Assembly (NCBI GenBank): GCA_026419775.2
Contig: JAOPGA020001356.1
Location: 1 to 38,070, forward strand
Length of the DNA stretch: 38,070 nucleotides
Reading direction: 5' to 3'
Origin: Acrasis kona
Taxonomy: Eukaryota; Heterolobosea; Eutetramitea; Acrasida; Acrasidae
Part shown: piece by piece, positions 18,038 through 29,211 of the stretch
Layout of the letters: every line of letters starts with the position of its first letter
How positions within the stretch are numbered: position 1 is the stretch's first letter
Position numbers and translations under genes: made by a program
Notes under the pieces: generated by a model
Databases searched by the model: none
Told to the model about the DNA's origin: nothing
The model's input: the letters and a program-made list of their open reading frames with translations, nothing else

Positions 18038-20121
18038 CTACTTCTTCTTCCGTCTTGATTTTTTGTTTTGATTGCCGCTTCTCTCAATGCTCTTTCTATT
18101 CTGCTGCTTTACAGATTTGTTTTGCTCCATAACTTGATCAATAGCAACATCTCCACTTACATCCATGGGAGAATGTATTTGAGTGGCCAATTCTACAAGT
18201 GACATACTTCTAGCTCTTCTTAAAGGAACTAACAATTCTTCCTCCTGCTCTACAGGCTCCTTATGTCCACCCTCCGTAGGAGAAGTGCTTTCTGAAGTAA
18301 TCTTACTGAAGTAGTTACCTAAATGTCGGAACAAACTAATGTTGCGAGGAGATTTGATATTGACCATCGATACTAAAGGTGCTTGTACTTGATGAACAAC
18401 ATACCCATCGTCCGTGTCACTATCGCTATCTGATTGCGGATGCGGTTTATGGAACCTACTGTGACCCGACCTGATGTCTCCATGATGGTGTGGATCGGAA
18501 GAACAAAGGACAAAAAATAAAGATATAAATATAATTACAAAAATAAAACCCAAGATAAAAATATAATACAAATCATTTAGCCTCGACTCAATCTGACTTT
18601 CGACACGATTGATGGTAGCATTAACACTCCTCTTTATCAAGTCACAAGTATAGTGTACATTATAACGTAATTGACTAACTTCACTATTCAGGTCAGCTCT
18701 TAGTTGGTTCAAGGCAAGTTGATTGGTGTCATCCATGCTTGACAAGGCTCTAGCTAATGTATTGTGTTCGTCAGAATTCTTCTCCAAAACTTTTTGAATG
18801 TCACGGAAAGCTGATGAATAACGAGATTCAAATGATTGGATGAGTTGGACCAATGCTTCTTGCTTGGCGTCTTGTTCTCTAATTTTCAGCAACATTGACT
18901 TTAGGACATTTCCACTGGCGGATGGGTTCTTGCGATGTGTTTCTGTTTGATGTTCTGATTTGATGTCAGATTTGGGATTAATGGGTCCGACGAAAGTAGA
19001 AGTTTCAATGACGTTTCTGTACATTGTTCTGGGAGACATTAGAGTATCCAAGGTGTTGTTGTTAATGTCGCATGTAAGCATTGATGTGTAAAATTCTTTT
19101 TCTGAAAGTAAGCATGTGTTGGTTTCGTTCAATGATGGAAATGTCAAAATGCGTATGGCTGAGTGATTGATGAGTGGAAGGTTTGAGTGGCTTTGAGATG
19201 TGTTGATTTCTTCTTCTGGTTCATTAATGGTTGTGATGTTTACTAGAATTCTTCCAACGTTTGACTTTTCCTCGCTGATTTCTCTAATATGTTGCGAAAG
19301 CTCTTCATCTTCACGATCTACTAGAATCCCAGCTACGTTCGTCATTAATTGTACCAGTTCGTTGTCCTTTGAGGATGTTTGATTAATTGGCTTTGTGTCG
19401 TTTTGAACACGTGTTTGACTTGTAGTGAGTTCCATTTCATCTTCTTTCATTTTGTGATCCTCACCTTGTGTTGCTTGTGCTGCTTGCTTAAGGTCATCCA
19501 ATAAAGTTGATCCGTGGACTCTTACTAAACTAAGTGTGCAAAAATGTTCATCTCCGTAATGTGTTAGGAATAGTAGTTTGACGTATCTAACCACGGATGG
19601 GTACTTTAGCATGAAGGTTTGGGCATCTCGTATGTGGTGAGCTTGAAATGATCCTAACACTTCCCAATAACACTTTGGATTCAAACAAGGGTATTGTGTG
19701 CTACCCAATACAATGAAATTTTTCACAGAGCAGGCATAAAACTCATAATTAGCAATTACTATACTGTCCATCACAATCTCCTCCGATAGTTCGATGGTGA
19801 CCCATTTCTTTGCTGCGGTACGTGGATTTAAAAGGTACTTGTCTTTGTCTTCCGATAAAATATTTTTTACATTCTGAACGTTAATGAATATTTGATGTCT
19901 GTTCTTACTTTTGCCTCTGAATTTTTTGAAAGGATTTTTGCTCCAACCTCATATGATGCGAAGTTGAAGTTCAGCTTTCTTGTAGGTTCTCTTTGAAGAT
20001 CAAATGTGTTAATTTGGTCCACTTCAACATCTTGTGTTGTGGTCTCTACTTTACATTGTATCAACAACTTCAGGCTCAATATCAACAAAACAATGATCCA
20101 AGTTGACTTTTTCGTGTTCAT
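18038..20121 (-). CDS. SLP1/SUCO (osteopotentia)-type SUN-domain protein, two exons
   Basis: Exons 20121-19909 and 19873-18038 flank a 35-nt intron (GTAAGA...GTTCAG) and encode 682 residues. A signal peptide (WIIVLLILSLKLLIQC) leads to a mid-type SUN domain at about 45-195. Diagnostic stretches are KNILSEDKDKYLLNP, WVTIELSEEIVMDSIVIANY and YGDEHFCTLSLVRVHG. Then come a Ser/Thr-rich linker with several possible N-glycosylation sites, a coiled coil (about 395-505), one membrane helix (about 506-529, YYIFILGFIFVIIFISLFFV) and a basic C-terminal tail ending SRRKKK. Family members sit in the ER or nuclear envelope and protect newly made membrane proteins (Slp1-Emp65 in yeast). The order signal, SUN, coil, membrane helix fits that class rather than classical LINC-complex SUN proteins. 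Confidence 0.9.
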
Positions 20122-20222
20122 ATTTAATTCATAACAACGAACAGCAGTGAAAAAACAGCGAATGGTTTATGGATATATATAAGAATTACTAGTCCATCAC
20201 AAATTTAAAATTTAAAAAATAT

Positions 20223-22085
20223 TTAAACCACAACTTTTTTATAATCGACACAACATTTGCATGTTGTTCTAAAGTACAAGCATGAGCATGAAAAACCAGG
20301 GGATAGTATCACAGTGTATATAACGTCTTCATATGTCAATGATGGAATGATCCATGAATTGTTGTTCTCATCTTGTTGTTCGAATGTTGAAGTATCAAGT
20401 TCTGTGTATGCATCCGTCGCTCTATCAAAGATTACTTGTGCTTCATCCAATGTAACATTCCGAATCTTCTTTCTGTTATTGAATAGGTCATTGACATGGT
20501 CATTGTATGCATCATGCAACTCAGTAATTAGGTTACAGATACTATATGCCTTGTATCTTCCGATCCATTGTCCTAACAATTTGATTAACGACTCCGTGTA
20601 GTTATTTGTGTTGAAGATTCCATATCCTGAAGGCCTATTATAACAAGTCCAGTTCTTCCCTTCAAATGATTTAGAAATAATGTTTTTTCAATACTTACAT
20701 TTAGGGTGGTACTCTGATTTGTAATGTTTCCAGAACGGCGACTCTTTTCCAACAATACATCTAAGTTCTTTGGCATGCTTAATGTAGGCGTCCTCAGTAG
20801 TGCAGCCAAATAACAATAGAAGGAGTGCATGTGCTTTGGTCCTTATAGATATGTCCATTATCTTCTCCCGTAGCATGACCTCCCATGCCTTTTGTAAATG
20901 AAACTTGCATAGCAGATAAGTAATGTCACATAGTGTGGCCGCGCTAATTTTGGCATCATCATTGTCAACCATTAACAAAGGCTTCCAACCCACCAAAGCT
21001 CCATTTTCAGCTGTCTCTCTAACAGCTGCAATGATTGTCTTGTAAATTGCCTCATAGTGCTGAGTTGTTGCTCGATCACATACAGCTATCCCAAGTATGC
21101 CACCGTGTAAAGTTTCCGTAACGTAACTTATCACAACCACTGGGTACTTATAAACATTGCTCTTGAACCATAATGCATTGGCAACGAATCCTTGCGACTG
21201 AAATAGTGAATATAATTAATATTATAATTCTTACCATCTTGCAATGTTTCAGGTCTTGTCATGACAATACAGAGATGGTCCATGGTCTGCTCTCCCCAGC
21301 CAACAGTTTCCTGAATACAAGGCTTCTCTGAATGAAGGCGAGCAAGTAACGCATTTATCTCTTCCTTTGTGTCGGTGCGTTGTTGATAGCGGGCATAGTC
21401 TCGGCATTTACGAAGCTTTGCGATCAATTTTTCTTTGCTCAGGAAAAATGCTGGATGATCTGAGGGATATTGCAGTAGTGTTCGCAGATTGTTAATGTCT
21501 TTGCGAACCTGCTTTCCAACGTGCCCTTTCCTTGAAGCATCCCATATAAGGTCCTTCACACGATAATCTACCGGATATTGACCTTTAAAGTTGTTGGAGA
21601 ATGTCACTGGATGGACTACATCATTAATAGAGATGTGATTGTCTGTGTTTGTAAAGCACTCAACTCTGGCCCGGGATTGACATGACTGATGACAAGCACA
21701 ATAAAACTAGTGGGTGTGCTTCTTCATGTCCTCAAGTGTGTTCTTGTGAATATATGGGTCGCTCTTTTCCTTCAGATACAAAGCATTTGGCTCTGTACAT
21801 ATCCCGGTACTTCTTCAACACCTTGAAGCTTTGCTTTTTGAGAATGCACCGTAGCTCAGGAATTTGATAAATCTTGTCCCATACTAGGTGTAGGCTTGCA
21901 CATATCTCTTTATATGAATATTCCTCAGCCTGCTCTTGTTCCTCATTGTTGACAACACTAACAGGATAGAAACCAAGTAAGATGCATGAATAAGAGCACG
22001 TGTGAACTTGATAGGGAGTGGAAAAGCAAAGATGATAAAATAAAAGATCGGATGCTTCCAACAATATAACAGCAGCAAGTGTCAA
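20223..22085 (-). CDS. MULE (Mutator-like) transposase with SWIM-like zinc finger, spliced
   Basis: Clear exons are 21706-21235, 21190-20699 and 20659-20223, joined by introns of 44 and 39 nt. An upstream exon ends at 21780 (intron about 73 nt) and reaches back towards 22085, where the start is unclear. The protein has a Cys/His cluster (YCACHQSCQ), the core GFVANALWFKSNVYKYPVVV, LMVDNDDAKISAATLCDITY with LLCKFHLQKAW (the MULE D-x-x-x-A and C-x-F-H-x-x-K signature), and WTCYNRPSGYGIFNTNNYTES (the segment that carries the third acidic residue). A SWIM-type finger follows near the end (CSCLYFRTTCKCC, with Cys in place of the usual His). The frame is unbroken across these exons, so the element may be functional or recently so. 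No terminal inverted repeats were identified. Confidence 0.75.
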
Positions 22086-22512
22086 TAATCTTGACCCACA
22101 TTTCCATATGCAGCGATAGGGCAGTCACTGTGGAAACATAGGAAGGGAACAGACATTACGAGCAATCTAAGAGTCAGGAAACATGCCATCTAAAAAGAAT
22201 TATCCAATTAAATTCCAAAGTAACGTAAGAATAGATCCAAAGAACTTGGTCTCCGCAAAGGATAACGCTTAATGCTTAGTAGTGATTTTAGGTCTCTCTA
22301 GAGAACAAGAGGTGTCCATCAGCACATCACATGAATTGATTGAGGTGAATTGTTTCGTCCTAGAGCCCTTCAAAAAATTATCATACCAACCCTACCAGCA
22401 AAATCCAACCGTGCCTTCAAACCAGTAATAATGCAACAACAACAAGCTTTGATAACCTCATCTCACCTCACGAATGCAGGGAGGAAATTAATTTAAAGGA
22501 GACATGACGACT
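22086..22512. other. Spacer, no gene seen
   Basis: It may hold the first exon and 5' end of the MULE transposase on the minus strand (a frame starting ATG near 22190 runs to a CCACAG-type acceptor-like site) and the start of retrotransposon debris on the plus strand. Nothing firm. Confidence 0.35.
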
Positions 22513-22750
22513 TGAAGATTGCCCAGAAGAACGATCACGACGCCATTCGCACCATGAAGGACGACGTAATTAGCGAAGCCAAACTGGACGTTAAAGCCAT
22601 ATTAAACTGATGACAGAGCCTGAGGTGGCAACCACAAAGAACCTGTTGAATACCAACAGCAAGGGCAGTCAAGCGGTAAAGATTTCTTAATGAAGAAGAA
22701 TAAAGGAGAGCAACTGAAAGCGGACTGGGTAGGATAGGACAAGGAAATGT
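22513..22750 (+). pseudogene. Non-LTR retrotransposon ORF1-like tail, copy 1
   Basis: Plus-strand reading gives KNDHDAIRTMKDDVISEAKL and a stop. Then come TNSKGSQAVKI and, after a 1-nt shift, LMKKNKGEQLKADWVG. The last part matches the segment at 23990-24121 in order and character (VSKRKASEVVKISSPKKK, then NRGGQQKLDWAE). Both DNA copies share aagat-tctt and ggactgggta/ca blocks. It is interpreted as the Lys-rich tail of a retrotransposon ORF1, broken by frame changes. Confidence 0.45.
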
Positions 22751-22857
22751 ATGGAGGAAGATTAATTGTCAACGGTGTTCGGCGTAAGCCGTTAGTTGTA
22801 TTCAAATTGTAGTCTAATTGGATCATAGCTCCAAACAAATAAATGCTTACTATTTGA

Positions 22858-23856
22858 ATGTTTGTATTACGCTTCAACAATATAAGAACAATGAAGGGTG
22901 CAATGATTTTGTCACTCCTTTTGTATTGCGATGGCTTCAATCTTAAATTAAATGCAGTTACCTTTCCACGACAAACCCAGAAAACCTCAAACTGGATTGG
23001 AGAAGCAATCCCTCGAGTTGAAAGATATGATATATGGATTGACGGCTCGTTCGACTTGGAAACAAGAGAAGCTGAGATGTATACCGCAATTGTCGCAGTG
23101 ACAAGCCTACCAAAAAACAGTGCCACTCTAATAAGAGTGGATAACAGGGCAGCTAGCCGAATGAAAAAGAACACTAAAATTTGCGGCATCTTGGGACGGG
23201 CATTCTGGGGCACAAGGAAGCGGACGAAGAAAGTAGAGAAGGGAGGATCCAAAACACGAGAGTTCTAGACACTATACTCTTAATCAAATCAGCACTAAAC
23301 GAATTTATTTGGACTTGCGAAAACGGAGTATGCCTGAGCATTAAACGAGTGGTTCACAATTTCCTACAGAAGATGGAGAAAACAAACCAAGTGAACCTAG
23401 TGTTCAGCCCAGCAACGCTACAACCACGCTCAAGTAAAGCACACATGAGAGACATTTGGAGTACCCTGCTGTCACCTCTAATTCTCGAGTATCACACTTA
23501 TAAAAGCAAGGGTGGACGGATTCTACAATATCACAAGGAAAAGCATAATCTAAAAATGCATTGACTGTGACGAACCCATGACGATCTCTCATCAACTTCT
23601 CGAATGCATGCATACAAAAGATACTGTGGCTCTAATGATAAAGAGTATTCAAAATTTCCTCCGTCTCAATGGAATCTCACAAAAACCCAGACTTTATGAC
23701 GACACAGGATGGGAGATTTTAGAGGAAGACAATCCTACGAAAGACCTCCTAATAGGGATAAGAGGAACAGTAACAAACAATGCATGGAGAACCTCGTATC
23801 ACACCGTCCGGGCGATAATTCTAGACGAAGAACCCACCTCGTACCTAAAAGGTTAA
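22858..23856 (+). pseudogene. Non-LTR retrotransposon RNase H and zinc-knuckle remnant
   Basis: Three overlapping frames form one eroded domain. Residues YDIWIDGSFD (Asp), REAEMYTAI (Glu) and LIRVDNRA (Asp) are the RNase H active-site blocks. In the next frame TGILGHKEADEES matches the final block (G-N/H-x-x-AD-x-x-A). Another shift reveals CIDCDEPMTISHQLLEC near 23550-23610, the C-x2-C-x8-H-x4-C knuckle that closes RNase H-bearing elements of the I/Jockey kind. No reverse transcriptase domain is found upstream, so the element is 5'-truncated or internally deleted. At least two frameshifts make it non-functional. Confidence 0.6.
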
Positions 23857-23949
23857 AAATCAAAACCGGAGTTCTTAGTCTCCTGGCCCCCGTTGTAAAC
23901 GCTTTAATAATGTGTACCCGACCCATAATTCGCCCTCCCTCTAACGGAC

Positions 23950-24121
23950 TCCGTTACGAGTGCCAATTGCCATTAGATTGATTGGAAAATTGAGCCTAGA
24001 TGTTTCCAAGAGGAAGGCCAGTGAAGTTGTTAAGATCTCTTCACCGAAGAAGAAGAACAGAGGAGGGCAGCAGAAACTGGACTGGGCAGAAAAGGAAACG
24101 GAAACTCTATCTCTTAGATAA
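23950..24121 (+). pseudogene. Non-LTR retrotransposon ORF1-like tail, copy 2
   Basis: One plus-strand frame (VPIAIRLIGKLSLDVSK, then RKASEVVKISSPKKKNRGG, then QQKLDWAEKE) ends at a TAA near 24121. It is a better-preserved homologue of the segment at 22513-22750 in the same orientation, so the RNase H remnant lies between two related ORF1 tails. The next element, if it was complete, has been replaced by the F-box gene region. Confidence 0.45.
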
Positions 24122-24275
24122 ATTTTCTTATCTATGATATTTAATTGGTGAATCACAATTTTTGTAAGAATTTAAGGCGATCTACAAAATACATGCTGGA
24201 GGTGGACGCAGTCAACTAAAATGACTTAATGAACTTTGAACCTCTTCCTTTACAAAGAAAAAAAATCACTCCGTC

Positions 24276-27200
24276 ATGGACACATGCCCCTGTGATATAC
24301 TCACACATATATTTGGATTCCTCAGGCCGTATCCTGATCTAATCTTTTTACAAACCGTTTGCAAAACCTGGTATAATGTATCAGAGTTAACGAGAGAACA
24401 AACCAGTATGTTAAAATCATTTTACGTTTAACAAACAATGAAAGAGTTTTTGGATTTGGTTCCAAGTATTGGCGAGAATAATATACAAAATTACAAATTC
24501 TTGTTCGGAGAGAAGGAATTGATCAGGATTGTGAAAAAATACCCTTACATTAGAGAATTAAGATACTTTGAGCCTGCAGATCCCTCGGACAGAATATTAT
24601 TACGGAGTAGAATATACGAATTGCATTCCGAGGACGAAGAATCGAATTCCGAGGACGAAGAATCGAATTCCGAGGACGAAGAACATTCAGGTGCCGAATA
24701 CGAAGACTCTGACGACGAAGAAAATTACCCAGAACAAGAGAATGATTCAGAACAAGAAAACGATAACACCGAAGAAGATGTTGGATCCATTTTCGAGGAG
24801 CTAAAACAATTACAAAGTGTCATTGTGGTGTCGAGCGACGCAATGGACAGCAAATCAAGTTTCACCTCAACACACATTCGTCATCTATCCCAGCCCAAAA
24901 ACATCAAATTCAAATTCCTCAATTGCAATTACTACGGTAATGTCGAAGCGCTCGAAAAAATCGAATCCGTTAACATTTCTTACCTAAACGGAGAATATTT
25001 CGGAACAATGAAATCCCATTCAAAAATCACATACGATGATACGTTCCAATCAGAATCACCAATTCTAGTTTATACTAATTTATGGAACATGAGCCCAAAT
25101 TACATTACCATCTGTAACGAACACCCATTGGAGATCTACCTCAGAGAAACCCAAATTGAATTTGACGAAGCCGATGAAGATGTTCTCGAACATTTACATG
25201 AACTAATTCGCGAGGGCCATTTAAAAAAAATTCCGCTCAAGGATGCAATTTCTCTCATTATAAACGATCATGTGAATACGAAACAAGTGATTGGTGGTTC
25301 GATCGATGATCCAACCATCCAATGGTGTGAATTGAACCATAGACATTCTCTCTTGGAGCTTTACATTCTCGATATGAAATGTACAGATTACGAATCGGTC
25401 AAATCTGAATTGGATCCAATCTTGAAAAATTGTTCATTTTTTGAAAATGAAGAACCGATGACTCATCCTATTGTGGCTGCTTTTAGGCTGAGTAATCCAC
25501 ATGTCATCAAGTACTTGTTTGAGGAACATCCAATACTACTCGATTCTCTAGATCATGAAATTGATTTATTACAATTAAATCCGTATCGCACTAGTGAAGA
25601 TGTTTTATGGGATGAATCGGTGATTTATTATGTGAGCAAATACCTATTCAAAAAACCAGAGCTGACCGCAGATGGATTTTTGTTGGGATTGTTCGAAAAT
25701 TCGGATCGAGTTTGTAAAAATTTGATGAATCAAAAAAATGTGATGGATGTGATCTTGGAAGATTTGAAAGTGTTATGTTCTCTGATCAACAGCGAAAAAA
25801 TATGTGAGTCGATGAGAGGTAACTATGATTTGATCGATCGAATCATGAATCATACATTTGATGGAATGCGTGCAAAAGATTACTTGATCCAAAACAAGTA
25901 TTATCATTTTATAGCCATAGTAATCGAAAGAAGACAAAGCGATTACGAATACTTTGAAGAGGCACCTGGAATACACGACAATGAGCTTGTATTGGAGGTA
26001 ATGACAAAGAGCGATCAATTGTGTAATAAATACATTGGTCAAAAAGGTCTTTTACCAGTGATTATGCTCCTGAATAAAACCCAAAAGAGAGTATTGCCAA
26101 AAATGGCTCCAAATACAATCTTTGATAGTCAAGTCAATAACATTGCAATTGCTTTGACTTCCAACTCATTTCCACTTGATCAAGTACTCGATAATCCCAT
26201 CATCATGAGTCATATGGACATAGTAAACTTTGAAATGAAATCTGCATTATCTATTTTTTATAAAGGTCGTACCGACATTGAAGCTGGTTCAAAATTATTT
26301 GTTGAGTGGAGTAAAGATAAAAGTGTGTTTAGTCATGTCATGATGCCTCCTATTCACTTTCTATTAAGTGAAATCGGATATAATCCCAAAACAAAAAAGA
26401 AGGGAAATTGTAGCGAAATCTTACAATACTTTTTTAGAAATTGTTCTTCGAGTGTGTTATTTGGTGTTTTTAAAGGTGAGTCACTTTCGGAACGTATTCG
26501 TTCTCATGGTAATCCTGCTATGGAGCGTCTCTATGAAAAATTACAATATTCAGTACAGACCATTACTGAAGGTGATTCGAGTGATGAAATAAAGTCTTTG
26601 ATGGAAAATGGAGATTTTAAATCTGTTGTTGGAATACTAAGGTGCCCAACATTTTCTGTGCCCCCTTTGTCTATTAGAGATGTCCCAGAGTTAATAAGAA
26701 TGATTATACTTGCAAATGATGGGTCAGAACATGATATAAATTTTATTGTTGAAAAATGTTGTGGCAGTAGAGATTTGTCAGAGGCAATGGTGTCTTTTAA
26801 GGCAAATGTTGATGAAAATTACTCATCTAAAAAGTGTTGTAATTTGGTGCAATTGGCTGCTAGATACGGTAGAACCGACACCTTGGGTTGTTTTGTAAAG
26901 CACTTGTCGAAACGAAAATATGATTTGAATAAAATATTTATACAAGAGCCATCGTCGCTCAACAATGTGATTCATTATGTGTGTTTGTACGAAGATCCTG
27001 TAAAGTCCATGCCAAAGTGTTTAAAAATTCTAAAGAGTGTCGAACAAAAAGATTCCAATCTGTTTGAGGATCATGTTAATATTCAAAATAGAAACGGAGA
27101 GACTCCTTTATTTATTATAAGCTACCTTAATCCACAAGGTGTTGTTAACACTTTCAAAAATATTGCAAAGGGTGTTAAGGAGGATATTGTAGACAAGATG

Positions 27201-27314
27201 GGAAGAACACCAGCGGAGGTTGTAAGGAAAAAAAGCAAGCTGGCCAGCAAAAGGAAAAAAGCACCAGCACAAACCGAAACTAATTCAAAAAAGATTCGTT
27301 TAAGTCAATTTTGA
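24276..27314 (+). CDS. F-box and ankyrin-like protein, two exons, 999 residues
   Basis: Exon 1 (24276-24405) and exon 2 (24445-27314) are joined by a 39-nt intron (GTATGT...GAAAG). Without splicing, a TAA would separate the F-box from the rest. Residues 3-45 form an F-box (CPCDILTHIFGFLRPYPDLI, then FLQTVCKTWYNV), which docks to SKP1 in SCF ubiquitin ligases. An acidic low-complexity stretch spans about 106-160. The long middle is alpha-helical, consistent with diverged repeats. The C-terminal part (about 840-970) has ankyrin-like units, CCNLVQLAARYGRTDTLGCF and NIQNRNGETPLFIISYLNP, followed by a basic tail (KLASKRKKAP). It probably selects a target for ubiquitination. The frame is intact. 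Confidence 0.75.
24627..24683 (+). repeat. 21-bp tandem repeat, about 2.7 copies, in the acidic stretch
   Basis: The unit tccgaggacgaagaatcgaa(t) occurs at 24627-24647 and 24648-24668 and in part at 24669-24683. It encodes SEDEESN repeats and keeps the frame, so copy number could vary without harm. Confidence 0.9.
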
Positions 27315-27539
27315 ATTTAAATGTCATTTTACTGTCGTAACTGTGTTGGATTTAACTCTTTGTTCCGTGAAGTTTCCCTAATGTAGACAAAATTAATAAA
27401 GCAATGTTTCCTCTCATACAAGTCCGTTTTCCTCGTCACAGCCATAAAACTAAAGATTTGTGTTTAACTTAGTCTTACGTCTAAAATTCAAGTACTTGAA
27501 TTTGGAATTATTTAAAATCCTCATTCATGAAATTTGATT
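27315..27539. other. Short spacer, no gene seen
   Basis: AT-rich 3' region shared by the F-box gene (plus strand) and the MFS pseudogene (minus strand). An aattaataaagc near 27390 could be the polyadenylation signal of the F-box gene. Confidence 0.4.
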
Positions 27540-27953
27540 TTATTGAACTTGTACAAGTAGTGCTTTCGCAGCTTCTTCTTTTTCCTGTGGTCCCTCTATC
27601 ATACTCAGTTGCCTGCTCTTTCCAAACAGCCATCTACCAAGCTGAAGCATCATTGCAATACTCGTGACAAGGTATTTTTACGCATTCTGTAAAAAGAGAA
27701 ATGTCTCCGGTTGCACGTCCTTGCTCAGATTTTGGAACCTTGGCAAATTTTGTAAGAACGTATGGTCCTGTAGATCCTAGGAAGTTTATTCCAGAAATAA
27801 TCACAATCACAACAACGTAATACATCGCCATGTTAATGTTTGATATGCCCTTCTTTCTTTGTATAATTCCTAAAAATTTGTCTCTCCATGTTTTTGGAGG
27901 TTTGGCTTTTCGATTTCCAAATCTGGTTCGTTATCATCAAGGCTGTCGTTCAT
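27540..27953 (-). pseudogene. MFS transporter pseudogene with a large internal deletion
   Basis: Minus-strand reading starts at ATG 27953 with MNDSLDDNEPDLEIEKP. It needs a 1-nt shift to reach KPPKTWRDKFLGIIQRKKG and the first helix (identical to the copy at 4014-4214), and stops matching after VKIPC at 27668. It then jumps to the C-terminal end of the same kind of protein in another frame (SIAMMLQLGRWLFGKSRQLS, ending ALLVQVQ and TAA at 27540). About nine or ten helices are missing. It supplies the start and end that the copy at 3958-4887 lacks, so both descend from one parental gene. Confidence 0.75.
27668..27868 (-). repeat. 201-bp segment identical (inverted) to 4014-4214
   Basis: Second copy of the MFS segment in opposite orientation, about 23.5 kb away. 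No mismatch was found by eye over 201 bp; the flanks differ. Confidence 0.9.
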
Positions 27954-27964
27954 TTTATTAAAAA

Positions 27965-28241
27965 GTAACAATTCAATTTGGCGCCGGAGCCATTAAATTT
28001 ATTTCTGCAAAGCAGCGCGAATTCATTAACGCAACGAATTTGGCGGCATTCGATTATAACATGTTTGTAATGGAGAAAATGCCTACACGCAATAAAAATT
28101 AACAAAGGAGATCCAAGCAAAAGAAGTGTTAAAGTAAAGGATGGCACCGAAGGATTGGTGTTATCAAAAGAAGATGTTGATTTAAATCAGTATAAGATAT
28201 TGCGCTCACTGATGAAGCAAAAAAGCAAAACATTAAAATAA
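27965..28241 (+). pseudogene. Unrecognised open fragment with one frame change
   Basis: From 27965 the plus strand reads 45 codons without ATG (TIQFGAGAIKFISAKQREFI and on) to a TAA at 28100. An overlapping frame then continues with KINKGDPSKRSVKVKDGTEG and LSKEDVDLNQYKILRSLMKQ, ending at 28241. Composition and continuity suggest a truncated coding remnant with a 1-nt shift near 28090. No family is recognised. Confidence 0.3.
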
Positions 28242-28651
28242 CAAAATCTTATCACGTCTACCACTGTTGAACACTTTAACAAAGGAGGAGAGGGCTATCA
28301 AGGATTGCTAATAGAAACATAAATTTTTATATAAAAAGATTTTTATTGTGATTCATCATCGCTATCATCACTTTTCCACGTTTCTTCAAAATCAGGATTT
28401 GTGTCGTCCTCTGGTACTACTTTTAAGGTCATGAGGTGTTTGTACCAGTTACTTTCTGAACAATCCTGTATTATCTCTGAAAGCTGTTCAATGTCAAATA
28501 CCGGGGAATATAATTTGGTGTTCTTCATGCGCGAGTCTTCAACCAAACTTGGTTTGCGGTATTATATATTAATGATTATTCGATTCAATGTTTCACGTAA
28601 CTTTTAAGTCCACCTTTGGTTCGTTGATATCCTGTTGTAATTATGGGTGAT

Positions 28652-29211
28652 TCAATCACTGGAAGTCCATACCACGACTACCTCCATTACTTGAAGTGCC
28701 TGAGGAGAGCACCATCTGTTAATAGGATATACAAAAGTCTTACCAAAGGTGGTTTGATAGACTTCCTCATAATTTTGTAGAGCACGTAATGGGCATGTAG
28801 TAGATTTGGGATTGGTGCTAGCTTCGATAGGTACAACAGAATCTGTACCCGCAATATCATTCTTGCATTTGCCAAAGTCGAAGTCGATAACAGTCTTGTC
28901 TAAGTCTTTTTTTATTGCAATTGCTTGTTTAGAGAAAACAACAATCTCCCCTGGTCGCATCATGAATCTCTCAGACTAGCGCAGAAACGATCCATACTAC
29001 CACCCCTATTGTTGTTCAACGTTTCGTTTAAGTAAAGCTCTATCGCCCATGAAGTGGCTGGTAGAGGGGGAGCCATGTTGAATTTGTACTCTGCCTTGTA
29101 TCTTTTGCTGGTCGATTTAGCCAGCCCATCAGTGTATCTGGATCGATTTTTTGTCAATCTTGTATTGATGTCGTTTGACGGTTTACTTGACAGGCTACCC
29201 AGTTGGTCCAT
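28652..29211 (-). pseudogene. Tyrosine recombinase remnant of the DIRS element
   Basis: Two minus-strand frames remain. The first (29211-28960) carries the N-terminal core-binding part (YTDGLAKSTSKRYKAEYKF and ATSWAIELYLNETL). The second (28963-28652) starts MMRPGEIVVFSKQ, the block around the first catalytic Arg, and continues to CPLRALQNYEEVYQ. About 100 residues between them and the later His-x-x-Arg and Tyr blocks are absent, so it cannot be active. Confidence 0.6.

Noticed and set aside
24429-24431. In-frame TAA between the F-box and the large ORF as a nonsense mutation
   Set aside because: A 39-nt GTATGT...GAAAG intron removes it in frame and matches the intron size of neighbouring genes.
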